From positions 62,001 to 126,000 of the forward strand of contig JACDNV010000009.1 in the NCBI GenBank assembly GCA_017656425.1: a DNA stretch of 64,000 bases, read 5' to 3'. The position numbers and the translations under genes were made by a program. Shown in pieces: positions 52,445 to 61,058 of the stretch. The notes beneath the pieces were generated by a model, which saw nothing but the letters and a program-made list of their open reading frames with translations, made no database searches and was not told the origin of the DNA. How positions within the stretch are numbered: position 1 is the first letter of the stretch; the number at the start of each line of letters is the position of its first letter. The DNA is from Candidatus Neomarinimicrobiota bacterium. Its GTDB lineage: Bacteria; Fidelibacterota; UBA2242; B5-G15.

Positions 52445-53024
52445 GTGTGAGGGCGGTTTTTCTCTAGTAGAGGTTATCGTTGCTATGGGGTTATCCTTGA
52501 TAGTGTTTTATTTTGTTTTGAAGTTTATTTCATTCAATACAAAATATATAGGAAAATGGTTGAAAAAAAGAGATCTGGAAGAGAAAGTTGCGTTCATTTA
52601 TAGTTTGGTGTGGAGTGACTTGCAAACAAGGGGGGTGGAATTTATTATTGACTCACTCGCTGTACGAATAGGTGGAGTCGATAAAGTTTCTACCTATTTT
52701 GTCGAGGACGGGGGTCTTATTAGGAACAATTATGTGATTAATAAAGGACTTAAAGTGGAGAGTTTTTTTATCGTGTCCACTTTTAAAGATTTATTGAGAG
52801 ATTCTTTGTTCTCCTTTGTACTGGCAAAAAGTAATATAGACAGTGTGTATAAGAAAATGAACAACTATCTTGGTCTTATGAGTGTAAGACTCGTTTTGGT
52901 ATTAAGTGGGGTTGATTCATCTGACACTTTGGTGATATCAAAAGACTTTAGCCATAATTTACTTAATCACTTACATAAAGAGTTTAGAGTTTTTAAACTA
53001 AGAGATAAGGTAATGGGAAATTGA
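52425..53024 (+). CDS. minor prepilin (GspJ/PilW-like)
   Basis: This 199-residue protein has the prepilin leader GG|FSLVEVIVAMGLSLIVFYFV with Glu at +5. The remaining region, with WSDLQTRGVEF and FSFVLAKSNID, is like GspJ/PilW minor pilins in length. The gene overlaps the GspI-like gene by 20 bp, and its TGA overlaps the TTG start of the gspF-like gene. A position after the I-like gene is the usual order of a minor pseudopilin cluster. Confidence 0.8.
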   Translation: MLLAKNKCEGGFSLVEVIVAMGLSLIVFYFVLKFISFNTKYIGKWLKKRDLEEKVAFIYSLVWSDLQTRGVEFIIDSLAVRIGGVDKVSTYFVEDGGLIRNNYVINKGLKVESFFIVSTFKDLLRDSLFSFVLAKSNIDSVYKKMNNYLGLMSVRLVLVLSGVDSSDTLVISKDFSHNLLNHLHKEFRVFKLRDKVMGN

Positions 53025-54124
53025 AAATTCTGACAAAAATGAAGGACTTGCTCAAGGTTTTAAGATTGAAGTTGTTACCAAGGAAGAGAATCGATGTTTA
53101 CTTGTTTATTAAGCAATTGTCAATTTTAACAAATGCAAATATCAGTTTGTATAAGGGGTTGAATGTCATTTATAATAACCGGTCAAGTTCATACTCAAAG
53201 GCTTTTTTAAAGACTATTAGGGACGTTATCGAAGATGTTCGATTGGGATGTAGTTTTAATGAGGCGATACAGAAATATCCTCATTATTTTGATCCGCTAT
53301 TTGTAACGTTGATAAAAGTCGGAGAGGAAGCTGGAAATCTACCGAAGGTATTACAGGAACTGACTAATTACATAAACAGGAGAATCCGGTACACTCGAAA
53401 GATTAAATCGGCATTGAGTTATCCAACAATTGTTTTATCTATTTCTTTGTTAACAATTACGGTGCTTGTGTTTTTCTTGTTACCCGGTCTTACATCTATG
53501 TTTTCGGGCTGGGGAAAGGAATTGCCAGGGTTAACCAGGGCTTTGATGTCAATTAGTAATTATTCAATAAATTATAGTGGGGTTATTGTAGCTGTATTAG
53601 TTTTACTCACCTTTGTAGGTTTACATCTATTTAAGAATAAGCTTGTACAAAAAAAACTGTTATTAGCGTTACCGAAAATACCAGTTGTAGGTGATTTGAT
53701 TATAAAGTCCCAGCTACAAATTTATGCCAGTATGATAGCGACATTGCTGGAGAATGAGGTACCAATGTTGTCGACTCTGAAAATATGTAGAAATGTCAGC
53801 AAAAATGTTTTAGCCCGGGGATATTTTGAAGTGGTAGTTGAAAGCTTCGCGGGTGGGAAAAGTTTGTCGGAATCTATGCGGCTACCCGGGCTGATACCCG
53901 ACGAAATCATTCACGTTATCTCTACAGGCGAGGAGTCGGCGGAATTAGCCTTTGTATTCCGGAGAATAGACCTGAATTATAGCGAGGAGGTAGAAGCTTT
54001 TCTTGAAGGTTTAACATCGATAATAGAGCCTGTTATCATTGTTTTTTTAGCTCTAATTGTTGGGTTTATATTGATTGCGGTGTATTTACCCATTTTTGAA
54101 ATGTCAACGAGTATTACATTCTGA
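53021..54124 (+). CDS. GspF/PilC inner-membrane platform protein
   Basis: This 367-residue protein has two cytoplasmic T2SSF domains and three membrane helices. SYPTIVLSISLLTITVLVFFLLPGL precedes the first break, GVIVAVLVLLTFVGLHL is the second helix, and IEPVIIVFLALIVGFILIAVYLPIFEM ends the protein as usual. VGEEAGNLPKVLQEL and STGEESAELAFVF are the paired family motifs. It anchors the assembly ATPase to the pseudopilus. Start codon TTG overlaps the upstream stop; an ATG at 53039 is possible. Confidence 0.92.
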   Translation: MKILTKMKDLLKVLRLKLLPRKRIDVYLFIKQLSILTNANISLYKGLNVIYNNRSSSYSKAFLKTIRDVIEDVRLGCSFNEAIQKYPHYFDPLFVTLIKVGEEAGNLPKVLQELTNYINRRIRYTRKIKSALSYPTIVLSISLLTITVLVFFLLPGLTSMFSGWGKELPGLTRALMSISNYSINYSGVIVAVLVLLTFVGLHLFKNKLVQKKLLLALPKIPVVGDLIIKSQLQIYASMIATLLENEVPMLSTLKICRNVSKNVLARGYFEVVVESFAGGKSLSESMRLPGLIPDEIIHVISTGEESAELAFVFRRIDLNYSEEVEAFLEGLTSIIEPVIIVFLALIVGFILIAVYLPIFEMSTSITF

Positions 54125-54159
54125 TAACTAAAAAAATTCTTAACCGTAGGGAGGGGGTT

Positions 54160-54582
54160 ATGCGTAGAAAATTGAAGGGACTAAAGAAGAAATTTGAGAG
54201 GGGTTTTACCTTAACAGAGATGCTTGTTGTGTTAATAATAATTGGAGTTTTGGTTTTGTTGGCTGTTCCAAGATTTACGGCAGTTGTCAAGCGAGCTAAG
54301 ATGACAGAGGCAAAGTTAATGCTGAAACAGGTTTATACTCTGGAAGAGGCGTATTTTACGGAGTTTGACAAATATAGTAAAAACCTTGGTGAAATAGGTT
54401 TTGAGCAGGAAAGGTTAGTGACAGAAGGAGGAGAAGCTAGGTATAGAATAATGATTGAGTCCGCTACGGATACTTCTTTTGTTGCTAAAGCGATTTCAGT
54501 GGTTGATTACGATAAGGATGGTCAATTCAATGTCTGGAGGATAGACCATCGGAAGAGGTTGGTAGAAGAATTGCCAGACTGA
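54160..54582 (+). CDS. major pseudopilin/pilin (GspG/PilA-like)
   Basis: This 140-residue prepilin has G|FTLTEMLVVLIIIGVLVLLAVPRF, with Glu at +5 and the long hydrophobic N-terminal helix. The domain beyond it (MTEAKLMLKQVYTLEEAYFTEFDKYS) is typical of major pseudopilins. The C-terminus has DYDKDGQFNVWRID, an acidic loop like the calcium-binding end of GspG. It is the likely fibre subunit of this machine. GGAGGGGG precedes the ATG. It has its own 35-bp upstream gap, unlike the overlapping minor pilin genes. Confidence 0.88.
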   Translation: MRRKLKGLKKKFERGFTLTEMLVVLIIIGVLVLLAVPRFTAVVKRAKMTEAKLMLKQVYTLEEAYFTEFDKYSKNLGEIGFEQERLVTEGGEARYRIMIESATDTSFVAKAISVVDYDKDGQFNVWRIDHRKRLVEELPD

Positions 54583-54614
54583 GAATTGATTGAGGAAAAA
54601 GGTAGCAGAGAAAG

Positions 54615-55970
54615 GTGGATGAGAATTTAATTAGAGATTTAGTTATCAGATATAATCTTCTTCCAGTTGGGAGGAGGGATAATTGTTTTTTGTTTGCGGC
54701 GGAAAACACTGATGATACTGAGCTAAGACGAGGTATTGAATTTATTCTTGGGACGAAAGTTGAGTTTGTCTACAGGACGAAGGAAGAAATTGAAAAGGGA
54801 CTAAAGAGACTATATGGTGATGATAGACTTTATGGAGTTGTTGGGGTTAGTATTGAGGATGAGCACATAGAAGATAAGATGCCAACTGAAATAGTGTCTG
54901 AGTTATTGTTTAAAGCAGTTAGGTTACGGGCAAGTGATATTCATTTTGAATCGTCTCTATATGGGTTAAAGACTCGTTTCAGGATAGATGGATTACTTCA
55001 GAAAGGTCCAGTAATATCTAATGAATTGAGGAATGCGATTGTGAATCATATAAAAATTCTTGCAGATCTTGATATATCAGAAAAACGTCGACCACAGGAT
55101 GGAAAATTTAACTTTACTTATGAGGGTAGGAAAATAGATGTTAGGGTGTCTACTGTACCTTCTGTTCACGGAGAAAAAGTAGTATTAAGATTATTGGACA
55201 AAAAAAGCTTAAACTTATCATTAAGTAGTCTTGGATTTTTAAAGGAACAGGAGGAATTATTTAAAAAATATTTGAATTTGAGACAGGGTATTATACTGGT
55301 AACGGGTCCCACAGGTTCAGGAAAAACAACCACTCTATATGCTGTGTTGAATTATTTGAATAGGGAGGAGGTTAATATAATGACCGTTGAAGATCCGGTA
55401 GAATATGAGTTGGATGGGCTGAACCAAACACAGGTGCACCCACAAATTGGATATACTTTTGCAAATGCTCTCAGGTCTTTTCTCAGACAAGATCCCGATA
55501 TTATTCTCGTTGGTGAGATACGTGACGTTGAGACTGCTAAGATGGCCATAAGAGCAAGTCTTACCGGACATCTGGTTTTTAGTACATTACATACAAATAG
55601 CACTGTGGATACAATTGCAAGGCTGATAGATATGGATGTGCCATCTTATTTACTTGCTGCAACTTTGAAACTTATAGTCGCTCAGAGACTTATTCGGAAG
55701 ATATGTCCAATTTGTAAAAACGGAAAAGAAGCAAAAAAATGTTCAAAGTGTAGCGGTACAGGATATTATGGCAGGGTTGGTATTTTTGAGATGTTGCCCA
55801 TAACATACGACGTGCAGGAAGCAATAAAGAAGCAGTTACCGAAGAAGGAAGTCTACGAAATAATAAAGGATATGGGTATTTTCACATTTGAAAAGGTTAT
55901 AGAATATTATATAAAAAATGGAATAACGACAAGAAGTGAGGTTGACCGTGTATTTTCTGAGGATTTATAA
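54615..55970 (+). CDS. GspE/PilB-type assembly ATPase
   Basis: This 451-residue secretion ATPase starts at a GTG. Walker A is GPTGSGKTTTLYAVL, the Asp box is in VEDPVEYELDGLNQTQ, Walker B is DPDIILVGEIRD, and the His box is STLHTNSTVDTIARL. A short tetracysteine zinc site (CPIC, CSKC) lies near residue 365. The N-terminal region is much shorter than in PilB (about 560 residues), with only a remnant MshEN-like module (YNLLPVGRRDNCFLFAAE). It powers pseudopilus assembly in the cytoplasm. The 3' end overlaps the secretin gene by 35 bp. No retraction ATPase (PilT) follows. Confidence 0.93.
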   Translation: MDENLIRDLVIRYNLLPVGRRDNCFLFAAENTDDTELRRGIEFILGTKVEFVYRTKEEIEKGLKRLYGDDRLYGVVGVSIEDEHIEDKMPTEIVSELLFKAVRLRASDIHFESSLYGLKTRFRIDGLLQKGPVISNELRNAIVNHIKILADLDISEKRRPQDGKFNFTYEGRKIDVRVSTVPSVHGEKVVLRLLDKKSLNLSLSSLGFLKEQEELFKKYLNLRQGIILVTGPTGSGKTTTLYAVLNYLNREEVNIMTVEDPVEYELDGLNQTQVHPQIGYTFANALRSFLRQDPDIILVGEIRDVETAKMAIRASLTGHLVFSTLHTNSTVDTIARLIDMDVPSYLLAATLKLIVAQRLIRKICPICKNGKEAKKCSKCSGTGYYGRVGIFEMLPITYDVQEAIKKQLPKKEVYEIIKDMGIFTFEKVIEYYIKNGITTRSEVDRVFSEDL

Positions 55971-57888
55971 GATCGTTACAGTATCTTTAATATACGCCGT
56001 TTTAGTTGGACAGACTTCCCCGGATGCAGCGAATGTTGTGGTAAGTGAAAAGGTCTCTGAAAGTATAAGAAGGTTGGAGGCTCCTGATTCTAAGTGGTAC
56101 TCGAGTATTGAGAGAGTGAATTTTAATGATGTTAGTATAAGAGATATATTGCAGTCTATCGCTGTGCAAAATAATTTAAATGTAATAGTTGATAATAGTG
56201 TAAAGGAGAAAATAGGTCTGAATCTAAACAATGTTACTGTATGGGAACTTATTACCTATCTTAGTGATGAATACAATTTAAGTCTCGAGTGGAAGGGAAA
56301 TATTCTGGTTGTGAAAAAAAAGGCTGCTGAGGGAGAAGAGACGAAAAAAGAGCCTGACAACAGAAAGTTTAGCCTGAGCTTTCATGATTCGCTTTTAAGT
56401 ATATATGCAAAAGATTACCCTTTAAGGGAAGCGATGGAGAAACTTTCCGAAGAATTGAATATTAATATTCTGGTTGATCAGGAGCTTGAGAAAAGAGTAT
56501 CGGGAAGGTTGACTGGGTTGCCACCAGGAGTCTGTTTAAGGAATTTCCTTGAACATAATGGGCTGGGTATGATGAAGAAGGACGGCATAATATACGTTTT
56601 CGAGTCATTTCCACTTGTTGAAGGAAAGAAGGCCTATCGGTACAAGCAGTGGATTAATGTATCCGATGATGACAAGATATCCTTAAACATTGTAGATTGT
56701 CCTGTCGACTATGTTATTGATGAAATAGCAAAACGTACTGGGATCCCTATGATAAAGTACAGCAAGACTGATAAAAGTGTGACAGCTAAAATTGATAATT
56801 TGCCAATAGGCAAAACCCTTGAGATTCTGCTTAGGAATACTCCTCTTACTTATAAGTATGAAAACGGGACATATTTTATTGGGGATAGAAGGCTGAAGGG
56901 GATGGTAACGAACGAACTTATCAAACTCAAACATATAAAATCGGATGGGGTAATTGAATTACTTCCGCAGCCCATAAAAGAAAATGCTGAAATAAAAGAG
57001 GTTAAGGAGCTGAATGGAATAATGATAATTGCAACGAAGGATGTTATCGAAGATGCGAGGGAGTTTATGCGTCAGATAGATCATATAACGCCCCAGATAT
57101 TGCTTGAAGCTGTTGTTGTGGATTATACTATCTCGGACATTGAGGAGTTTCGACTGAAATTTGGGTTGGACAAAGCTAAAGAGACATCTTCGGTAGATTT
57201 GTTTCCTTTTTTGGCAGGAACCATAACAAAAAAAGATTTGGAAAAAAGAGCACTTCCTTCTACTGGTCCATTTGGTTTTATTAGTAAGAACATAGGTGTG
57301 CTACCAATTGATTTTTATGTACAACTTAAAGCGATGGAAGAAGAAGGTTATGCTAAAATCTTGTCAAAGCCTCATATAGCAACTTTAAATGGGCATAAAG
57401 CGAGCATTTCTATAGCTACTACTCAATATTACATATTTGAGTCAGAAGTAATTATCCCTACAACGTCGCAGCCGACTACTCAGAAAACCCAGCGATTTGA
57501 GAAAATTACAGCTGAAATAAAGCTTGAGATAACGCCATGGATTAGCGCTGATGGTGATGTAACAGTTGATATACATCCTGAATTCAGTACTCCTATTGGC
57601 CAATTTAATCCGGAAATCCCCCCGACTATAAACTCAAGAATTCTTAAATCAACGGTAAGGTTAAAAGATGGGGAAACGATTGTGTTGGGGGGACTAATAC
57701 AGGATTCTCAGAATGAGTCTAAATCAAAGTTTCCTTTTCTTGGAGATGTACCTATTTTGGGAGCTCTATTTAGAGGCTGGGGTATTAACAATCGGAATTC
57801 GGAACTTGTAGTTTATATAACGCCACACATAAATCAAGAACCGGTGAGTCTCGATTCTCTCATAGAGGGGGGTTACAGGAGAAAGTAA
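55936..57888 (+). CDS. secretin (GspD/PilQ-like outer-membrane channel)
   Basis: This 650-residue protein starts at a GTG inside the ATPase gene and has a signal peptide-like N-terminus. Three N-terminal STN/N-domain modules are seen (about residues 45-110, 125-210 and 225-300), each with a VxDxxxxxxV core. The secretin domain follows from about 385 (ILLEAVVVDYTISD). Its signatures include VLSKPHIATLNGHKAS-like text, LEITPWISADGDVTVDIHPEFS, LKDGETIVLGGLI, PFLGDVPILGALFRG and LVVYITPHI. It forms the multimeric outer-membrane pore. The presence of a secretin shows that the organism has an outer membrane. Confidence 0.93.
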   Translation: MRLTVYFLRIYKIVTVSLIYAVLVGQTSPDAANVVVSEKVSESIRRLEAPDSKWYSSIERVNFNDVSIRDILQSIAVQNNLNVIVDNSVKEKIGLNLNNVTVWELITYLSDEYNLSLEWKGNILVVKKKAAEGEETKKEPDNRKFSLSFHDSLLSIYAKDYPLREAMEKLSEELNINILVDQELEKRVSGRLTGLPPGVCLRNFLEHNGLGMMKKDGIIYVFESFPLVEGKKAYRYKQWINVSDDDKISLNIVDCPVDYVIDEIAKRTGIPMIKYSKTDKSVTAKIDNLPIGKTLEILLRNTPLTYKYENGTYFIGDRRLKGMVTNELIKLKHIKSDGVIELLPQPIKENAEIKEVKELNGIMIIATKDVIEDAREFMRQIDHITPQILLEAVVVDYTISDIEEFRLKFGLDKAKETSSVDLFPFLAGTITKKDLEKRALPSTGPFGFISKNIGVLPIDFYVQLKAMEEEGYAKILSKPHIATLNGHKASISIATTQYYIFESEVIIPTTSQPTTQKTQRFEKITAEIKLEITPWISADGDVTVDIHPEFSTPIGQFNPEIPPTINSRILKSTVRLKDGETIVLGGLIQDSQNESKSKFPFLGDVPILGALFRGWGINNRNSELVVYITPHINQEPVSLDSLIEGGYRRK

Positions 57889-57892
57889 GTCT

Positions 57893-59026
57893 ATGGTAGC
57901 TAAGCTCAGGAGTTCATTGGGTAGATTACCAACAAGGTGGCATTTCCTGGTATTGAACTATAAAAATGGGGAAGTAAAGGTTCAGTTGATTAGGGAGGGC
58001 TTGTTGTTTTCAAAGAAAGTTATTTTTGATAGTACGGTGGACAGCAGAGAGTTAAAGGCTTTCCTTAACAATCTGTGTAAAGTCGACCGTTCAATAGATC
58101 TCGACAACATGGAGGTAATAGTCTTTATAGATTATCCTCTATCAATGTATCGGCAGATAAAAATCCCTTCGCACGTAACAGATGGTAGACTTAGTGAAGT
58201 GATAGAAAGGAAGATAAGGCAAAGTGTAATGGGTTTGCCTCAAGAGGAGGAGCTTAGTGTTGCTTATTCAAAAGTGAAAGATAGCCCGGGTTTTTCGGTT
58301 TTCGAGGTATCCGTAGTTAAGGGAAAAATAATGAAAGAGCTAATTGAGAGTTTGGGCGAATATAGGCGGAGAGTTTCTCTTATAACATCAGCAAACCTGG
58401 CAGAGGCTCCTGAAGCTAATGATAAAAGTATGGGAAATGATGAAAGCATTGATATGTCGTGCTGCTTGAGCAGGCACATGAGGAGATTCTGGAGGTTTAA
58501 CCATGTGGATAAAGCAACAAGAGAGGATGTGCCAAAGAGAAGGAGTGCAGTTATTTTGGCCAGGCTTACCGTATTGTGGCTGGGGGTAATGGCGATTATA
58601 TTCCTGTGTAGTTCTGGCATTGGATGGATGTTTTCATATAGTAATCGGAAACTGGTAGAAAAGTTGTCTAACAGTAAAAGGTCTATCTCGATGTATATGA
58701 ATTTACTGGGCAAGAGAGATTCCCTGGTAAGGGAGGTTGAGAAATATAGCCATGTATCTCGATTGAGAAGCTCTAACTCATGGATAATATATCAACTGGA
58801 GAAAACTTTGCCTGCTTCTATATATCTGAGTAAGATAATGATTGAAAGTAAGGACAGCACAGGGAGTAGAGTTGAAATGTCTGGAGTTGTGGAAGAAGAG
58901 AAAGACCTGTTCAGAACTATGGAGGAGCTTGGTAACATGGAGTTCATTAGGGACCTGGAACTGAAACGGTTGACTAAAAAGGGCCAGGGGCAAAGTCAAT
59001 TTGAGCTTGAAATGTATATAGAGTAG
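57893..59026 (+). CDS. GspL or PilM-PilN-like inner-membrane assembly protein
   Basis: This 377-residue protein has an N-terminal cytoplasmic part of about 200 residues (WHFLVLNYKNGEVKVQLI, VIVFIDYPLSMYRQIKIP) that resembles a shortened actin-like PilM/GspL domain. A spacer with CCLSRHMRRFW and one membrane helix (LTVLWLGVMAIIFLCSSGIGWMF, about 225-250) follow. Then come a coiled coil and a PilN-like C-terminal domain (SSNSWIIYQLEKTLPASIYLSKI, VEMSGVVEEEKDLF). It links the ATPase to the periplasmic ring. It lies 4 bp after the secretin stop. Confidence 0.78.
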   Translation: MVAKLRSSLGRLPTRWHFLVLNYKNGEVKVQLIREGLLFSKKVIFDSTVDSRELKAFLNNLCKVDRSIDLDNMEVIVFIDYPLSMYRQIKIPSHVTDGRLSEVIERKIRQSVMGLPQEEELSVAYSKVKDSPGFSVFEVSVVKGKIMKELIESLGEYRRRVSLITSANLAEAPEANDKSMGNDESIDMSCCLSRHMRRFWRFNHVDKATREDVPKRRSAVILARLTVLWLGVMAIIFLCSSGIGWMFSYSNRKLVEKLSNSKRSISMYMNLLGKRDSLVREVEKYSHVSRLRSSNSWIIYQLEKTLPASIYLSKIMIESKDSTGSRVEMSGVVEEEKDLFRTMEELGNMEFIRDLELKRLTKKGQGQSQFELEMYIE

Positions 59027-59035
59027 GTGTATATA

Positions 59036-59566
59036 ATGAGGTTATCCAGGATACACCTTGCAATATTATTGTTTGAAGTTGTTGTGTTTATATGGATTGC
59101 AAGCCTTTCGTTGAGTTTAGTGGCAAAGAAATACAAAGTGTATAGATCGAATAGAGAGAAGTTGCTGAAATACAATAGCAGTTCAATTGATTTGAAAGGC
59201 CTGGAAGGAGAGATAGATTCGTTGAAGGCTTTCCTGAGAAAAACGAGAAGGATTGTTTCGGAGAAAACAGGTCAGGGGGCTATATTATCGAGAATACAAC
59301 TCATTGCTGAGAGATCTAACATAAAATACATAGACCATATAAGACCACTGGGGGAGTATGTGAATGGCGATATGATATTGAGTCTTTTCGAGTTAAGTTT
59401 CAAAGGTCCGTATGGTTCTGTGATGAAGCTTATCTGTGGACTTGAGAAATCTAGTCCCCCTTTTATTATGCGAGAGGTGACTTTTACACCTCTTACCTCA
59501 AAGCGGCGACATATAATAAAAGCATCAGTAGTGGTAATGTATCCTGAATTGTCAGGGAGCAGGTAA
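59036..59566 (+). CDS. PilO/GspM-like protein
   Basis: This protein has 176 residues from the ATG at 59036; a GTG at 59027 extends it by three residues. A single N-terminal membrane helix (LAILLFEVVVFIWIASLSLSLVA) is followed by a coiled coil (LEGEIDSLKAFLRKTRRIV). A ferredoxin-like domain ends it, with ILSLFELSFKGPYGSVMKLICGLEKSSPPF, the usual PilO core. It dimerises with the preceding PilN-like protein in the periplasm. Directly coupled to the neighbours on both sides. Confidence 0.78.
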   Translation: MRLSRIHLAILLFEVVVFIWIASLSLSLVAKKYKVYRSNREKLLKYNSSSIDLKGLEGEIDSLKAFLRKTRRIVSEKTGQGAILSRIQLIAERSNIKYIDHIRPLGEYVNGDMILSLFELSFKGPYGSVMKLICGLEKSSPPFIMREVTFTPLTSKRRHIIKASVVVMYPELSGSR

Positions 59567-59570
59567 ATAA

Positions 59571-60062
59571 ATGACAAGGGTAAAGTTGAAAAAGATACAC
59601 ATAGTTTTGTCAATAGGAGTGTTTATAATTTGGTTTTTGGTTGTCAGAAGATTTACTTCCTATTCTGAAAAGTACGGTACAGAACCGCGTTTTACTTATG
59701 GTAGCAGGTTCGTACCGAAGTTTATTACAGTGGGGTTTACGGAAAGGGAAAATTTCTTCTATGATAGTACTGTCCGAAATCTTTTTTTACCTGCAGGTGT
59801 CGGCTTGGAGGTTAGAAGCGATACTGTCTTGACAGGTGATAAAAGTATTAGTAAGACGCCTGTTGTGGATTTCAAAGTGAGTGGAATTCTGTATAGTAAA
59901 GGAAACCCGCTGGTGATTATTCAGGACGACCTTTATGGCAGAAGCTTTTTTCTTACAGTTGGTGATACGATTAGGGACTTTAAGTTACTAAAGACTTATC
60001 CTGATTCGGTCATTTTTGAGGCTTTTAATGGGGATAGGGTAAAGTTAACGGTAGGCAGGTGA
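59571..60062 (+). CDS. GspC/PilP-like periplasmic linker protein
   Basis: This 163-residue protein has one N-terminal membrane helix (IHIVLSIGVFIIWFLVV). A C-terminal HR-type domain has DFKVSGILYSKGNPLVIIQD, GRSFFLTVGDTIRDFKLLKTYPDSVIFEAFNGD, the beta-barrel fold shared by GspC and PilP. That domain contacts the N0 module of the secretin and joins inner and outer membrane parts. It lies 4 bp after the PilO-like gene and 10 bp before the prepilin peptidase gene. Confidence 0.78.
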   Translation: MTRVKLKKIHIVLSIGVFIIWFLVVRRFTSYSEKYGTEPRFTYGSRFVPKFITVGFTERENFFYDSTVRNLFLPAGVGLEVRSDTVLTGDKSISKTPVVDFKVSGILYSKGNPLVIIQDDLYGRSFFLTVGDTIRDFKLLKTYPDSVIFEAFNGDRVKLTVGR

Positions 60063-60072
60063 GGTTATTGTA

Positions 60073-60813
60073 GTGAATGTATTGAATTTTGTTTTTCCAG
60101 GGGCTTTAGGGGCTATTTCCGGTAGTTTTTTGGCTACGGTAATTTACAGGTTGCAGCGGGGTATTTCTCTGGTTGGTAGGTCAAAGTGTCCTTACTGTGG
60201 TTGTGTAATACAGTTTTATAGGAATGTGCCAATTCTAAGTTTTTTGTTTCAGAAAGGTAGGTGTGCTTACTGCGGACATAAGATTTCGCTTTTATACCCT
60301 GTGGTTGAGCTAGTAGGTATGATATTATGGATATGGGCATTTGGATGTCTGGATGTGGAAAACGCGATTTTGTTTGTATGGGTGTCATCTGTATTGATAG
60401 TTATAGGATTTATTGATGGAGAGTATCTGAAAATCCCTCTATTTCTGATGTTGCTCGCAGCATGTGGCATTTTTGTGGCTGTGGTGGTGGGCGCTCTGGA
60501 ATGGAGGATGGTTCTGGTAGGGGGAGTGTTTGCATTTGTGTTTCTATCCGGTGTAAGGGCTATGTATTACAGAATAAGGGGTGTGGAAGGGCTTGGATTT
60601 GGGGATATACTTCTGGGAACTTTAATTGGAGGCTGGTTGGGAGTCAGAGGGTTTTTGTTCGTGATTATTGCAAGTTCGACTATGGGGTTGATGTGGTTTA
60701 TTCTGGTATCGATAAGATGTGGTTGGGATCGGAACAGGAAGATTCCTTTCGGAACATTTATGTCTGCTATATCCATTTTTTACGTTGTAATGAAATTTTA
60801 TTTTATTAAGTAA
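60073..60813 (+). CDS. prepilin peptidase/N-methyltransferase (PilD/GspO)
   Basis: This 246-residue aspartic membrane protease of family A24 cleaves the leaders of the three prepilins above and methylates their new N-termini. The zinc-type cysteines CPYCGC and CAYCGH are in the N-terminal cytoplasmic loop (the bifunctional form). The catalytic aspartates are in IGFIDGEYLKIP and EGLGFGDILLG. Seven or eight hydrophobic helices are visible. It closes the operon; a perfect inverted repeat lies about 150 bp downstream. Confidence 0.93.
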   Translation: MNVLNFVFPGALGAISGSFLATVIYRLQRGISLVGRSKCPYCGCVIQFYRNVPILSFLFQKGRCAYCGHKISLLYPVVELVGMILWIWAFGCLDVENAILFVWVSSVLIVIGFIDGEYLKIPLFLMLLAACGIFVAVVVGALEWRMVLVGGVFAFVFLSGVRAMYYRIRGVEGLGFGDILLGTLIGGWLGVRGFLFVIIASSTMGLMWFILVSIRCGWDRNRKIPFGTFMSAISIFYVVMKFYFIK

Positions 60814-60963
60814 TAGTCGTAATATTTATATGATAATATATAGTAAAACCTTATATTATTAAATAATTTAGATTTTAAAATTAAAAATTGATTTTTGTAG
60901 TAATTTTGATAAAATAAAATCAAGATGATGGGGGATTTGAATAAAAAAGTTTACTTGGAAAAA

Positions 60964-60988
60964 AGGAAGTAAATTCAATTTACTTCCT
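60964..60988. terminator. perfect 12-bp inverted repeat between the secretion operon and the RHS gene
   Basis: AGGAAGTAAATT and its exact complement AATTTACTTCCT flank a single C, so a hairpin with an AT-rich stem could form. It is followed by GCGGCG and a T5 run at 60995-60999. It may be a weak terminator for the operon, a processing site, or an operator for the downstream gene. The 245-bp gap (60814-61058) holds nothing else I can identify. Confidence 0.45.
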
Positions 60989-61058
60989 GCGGCGTTTTTA
61001 TAAGTAAATAAGGAAAAAATTGATTGTAAACCCTTTGTATAGTAAATGGGGGGTAAAA

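Noticed and set aside
60134-60809. Antisense and alternate-frame ORFs over the prepilin peptidase gene
   Set aside because: They arise from G-rich coding DNA of a clear A24 peptidase; their composition is not protein-like.
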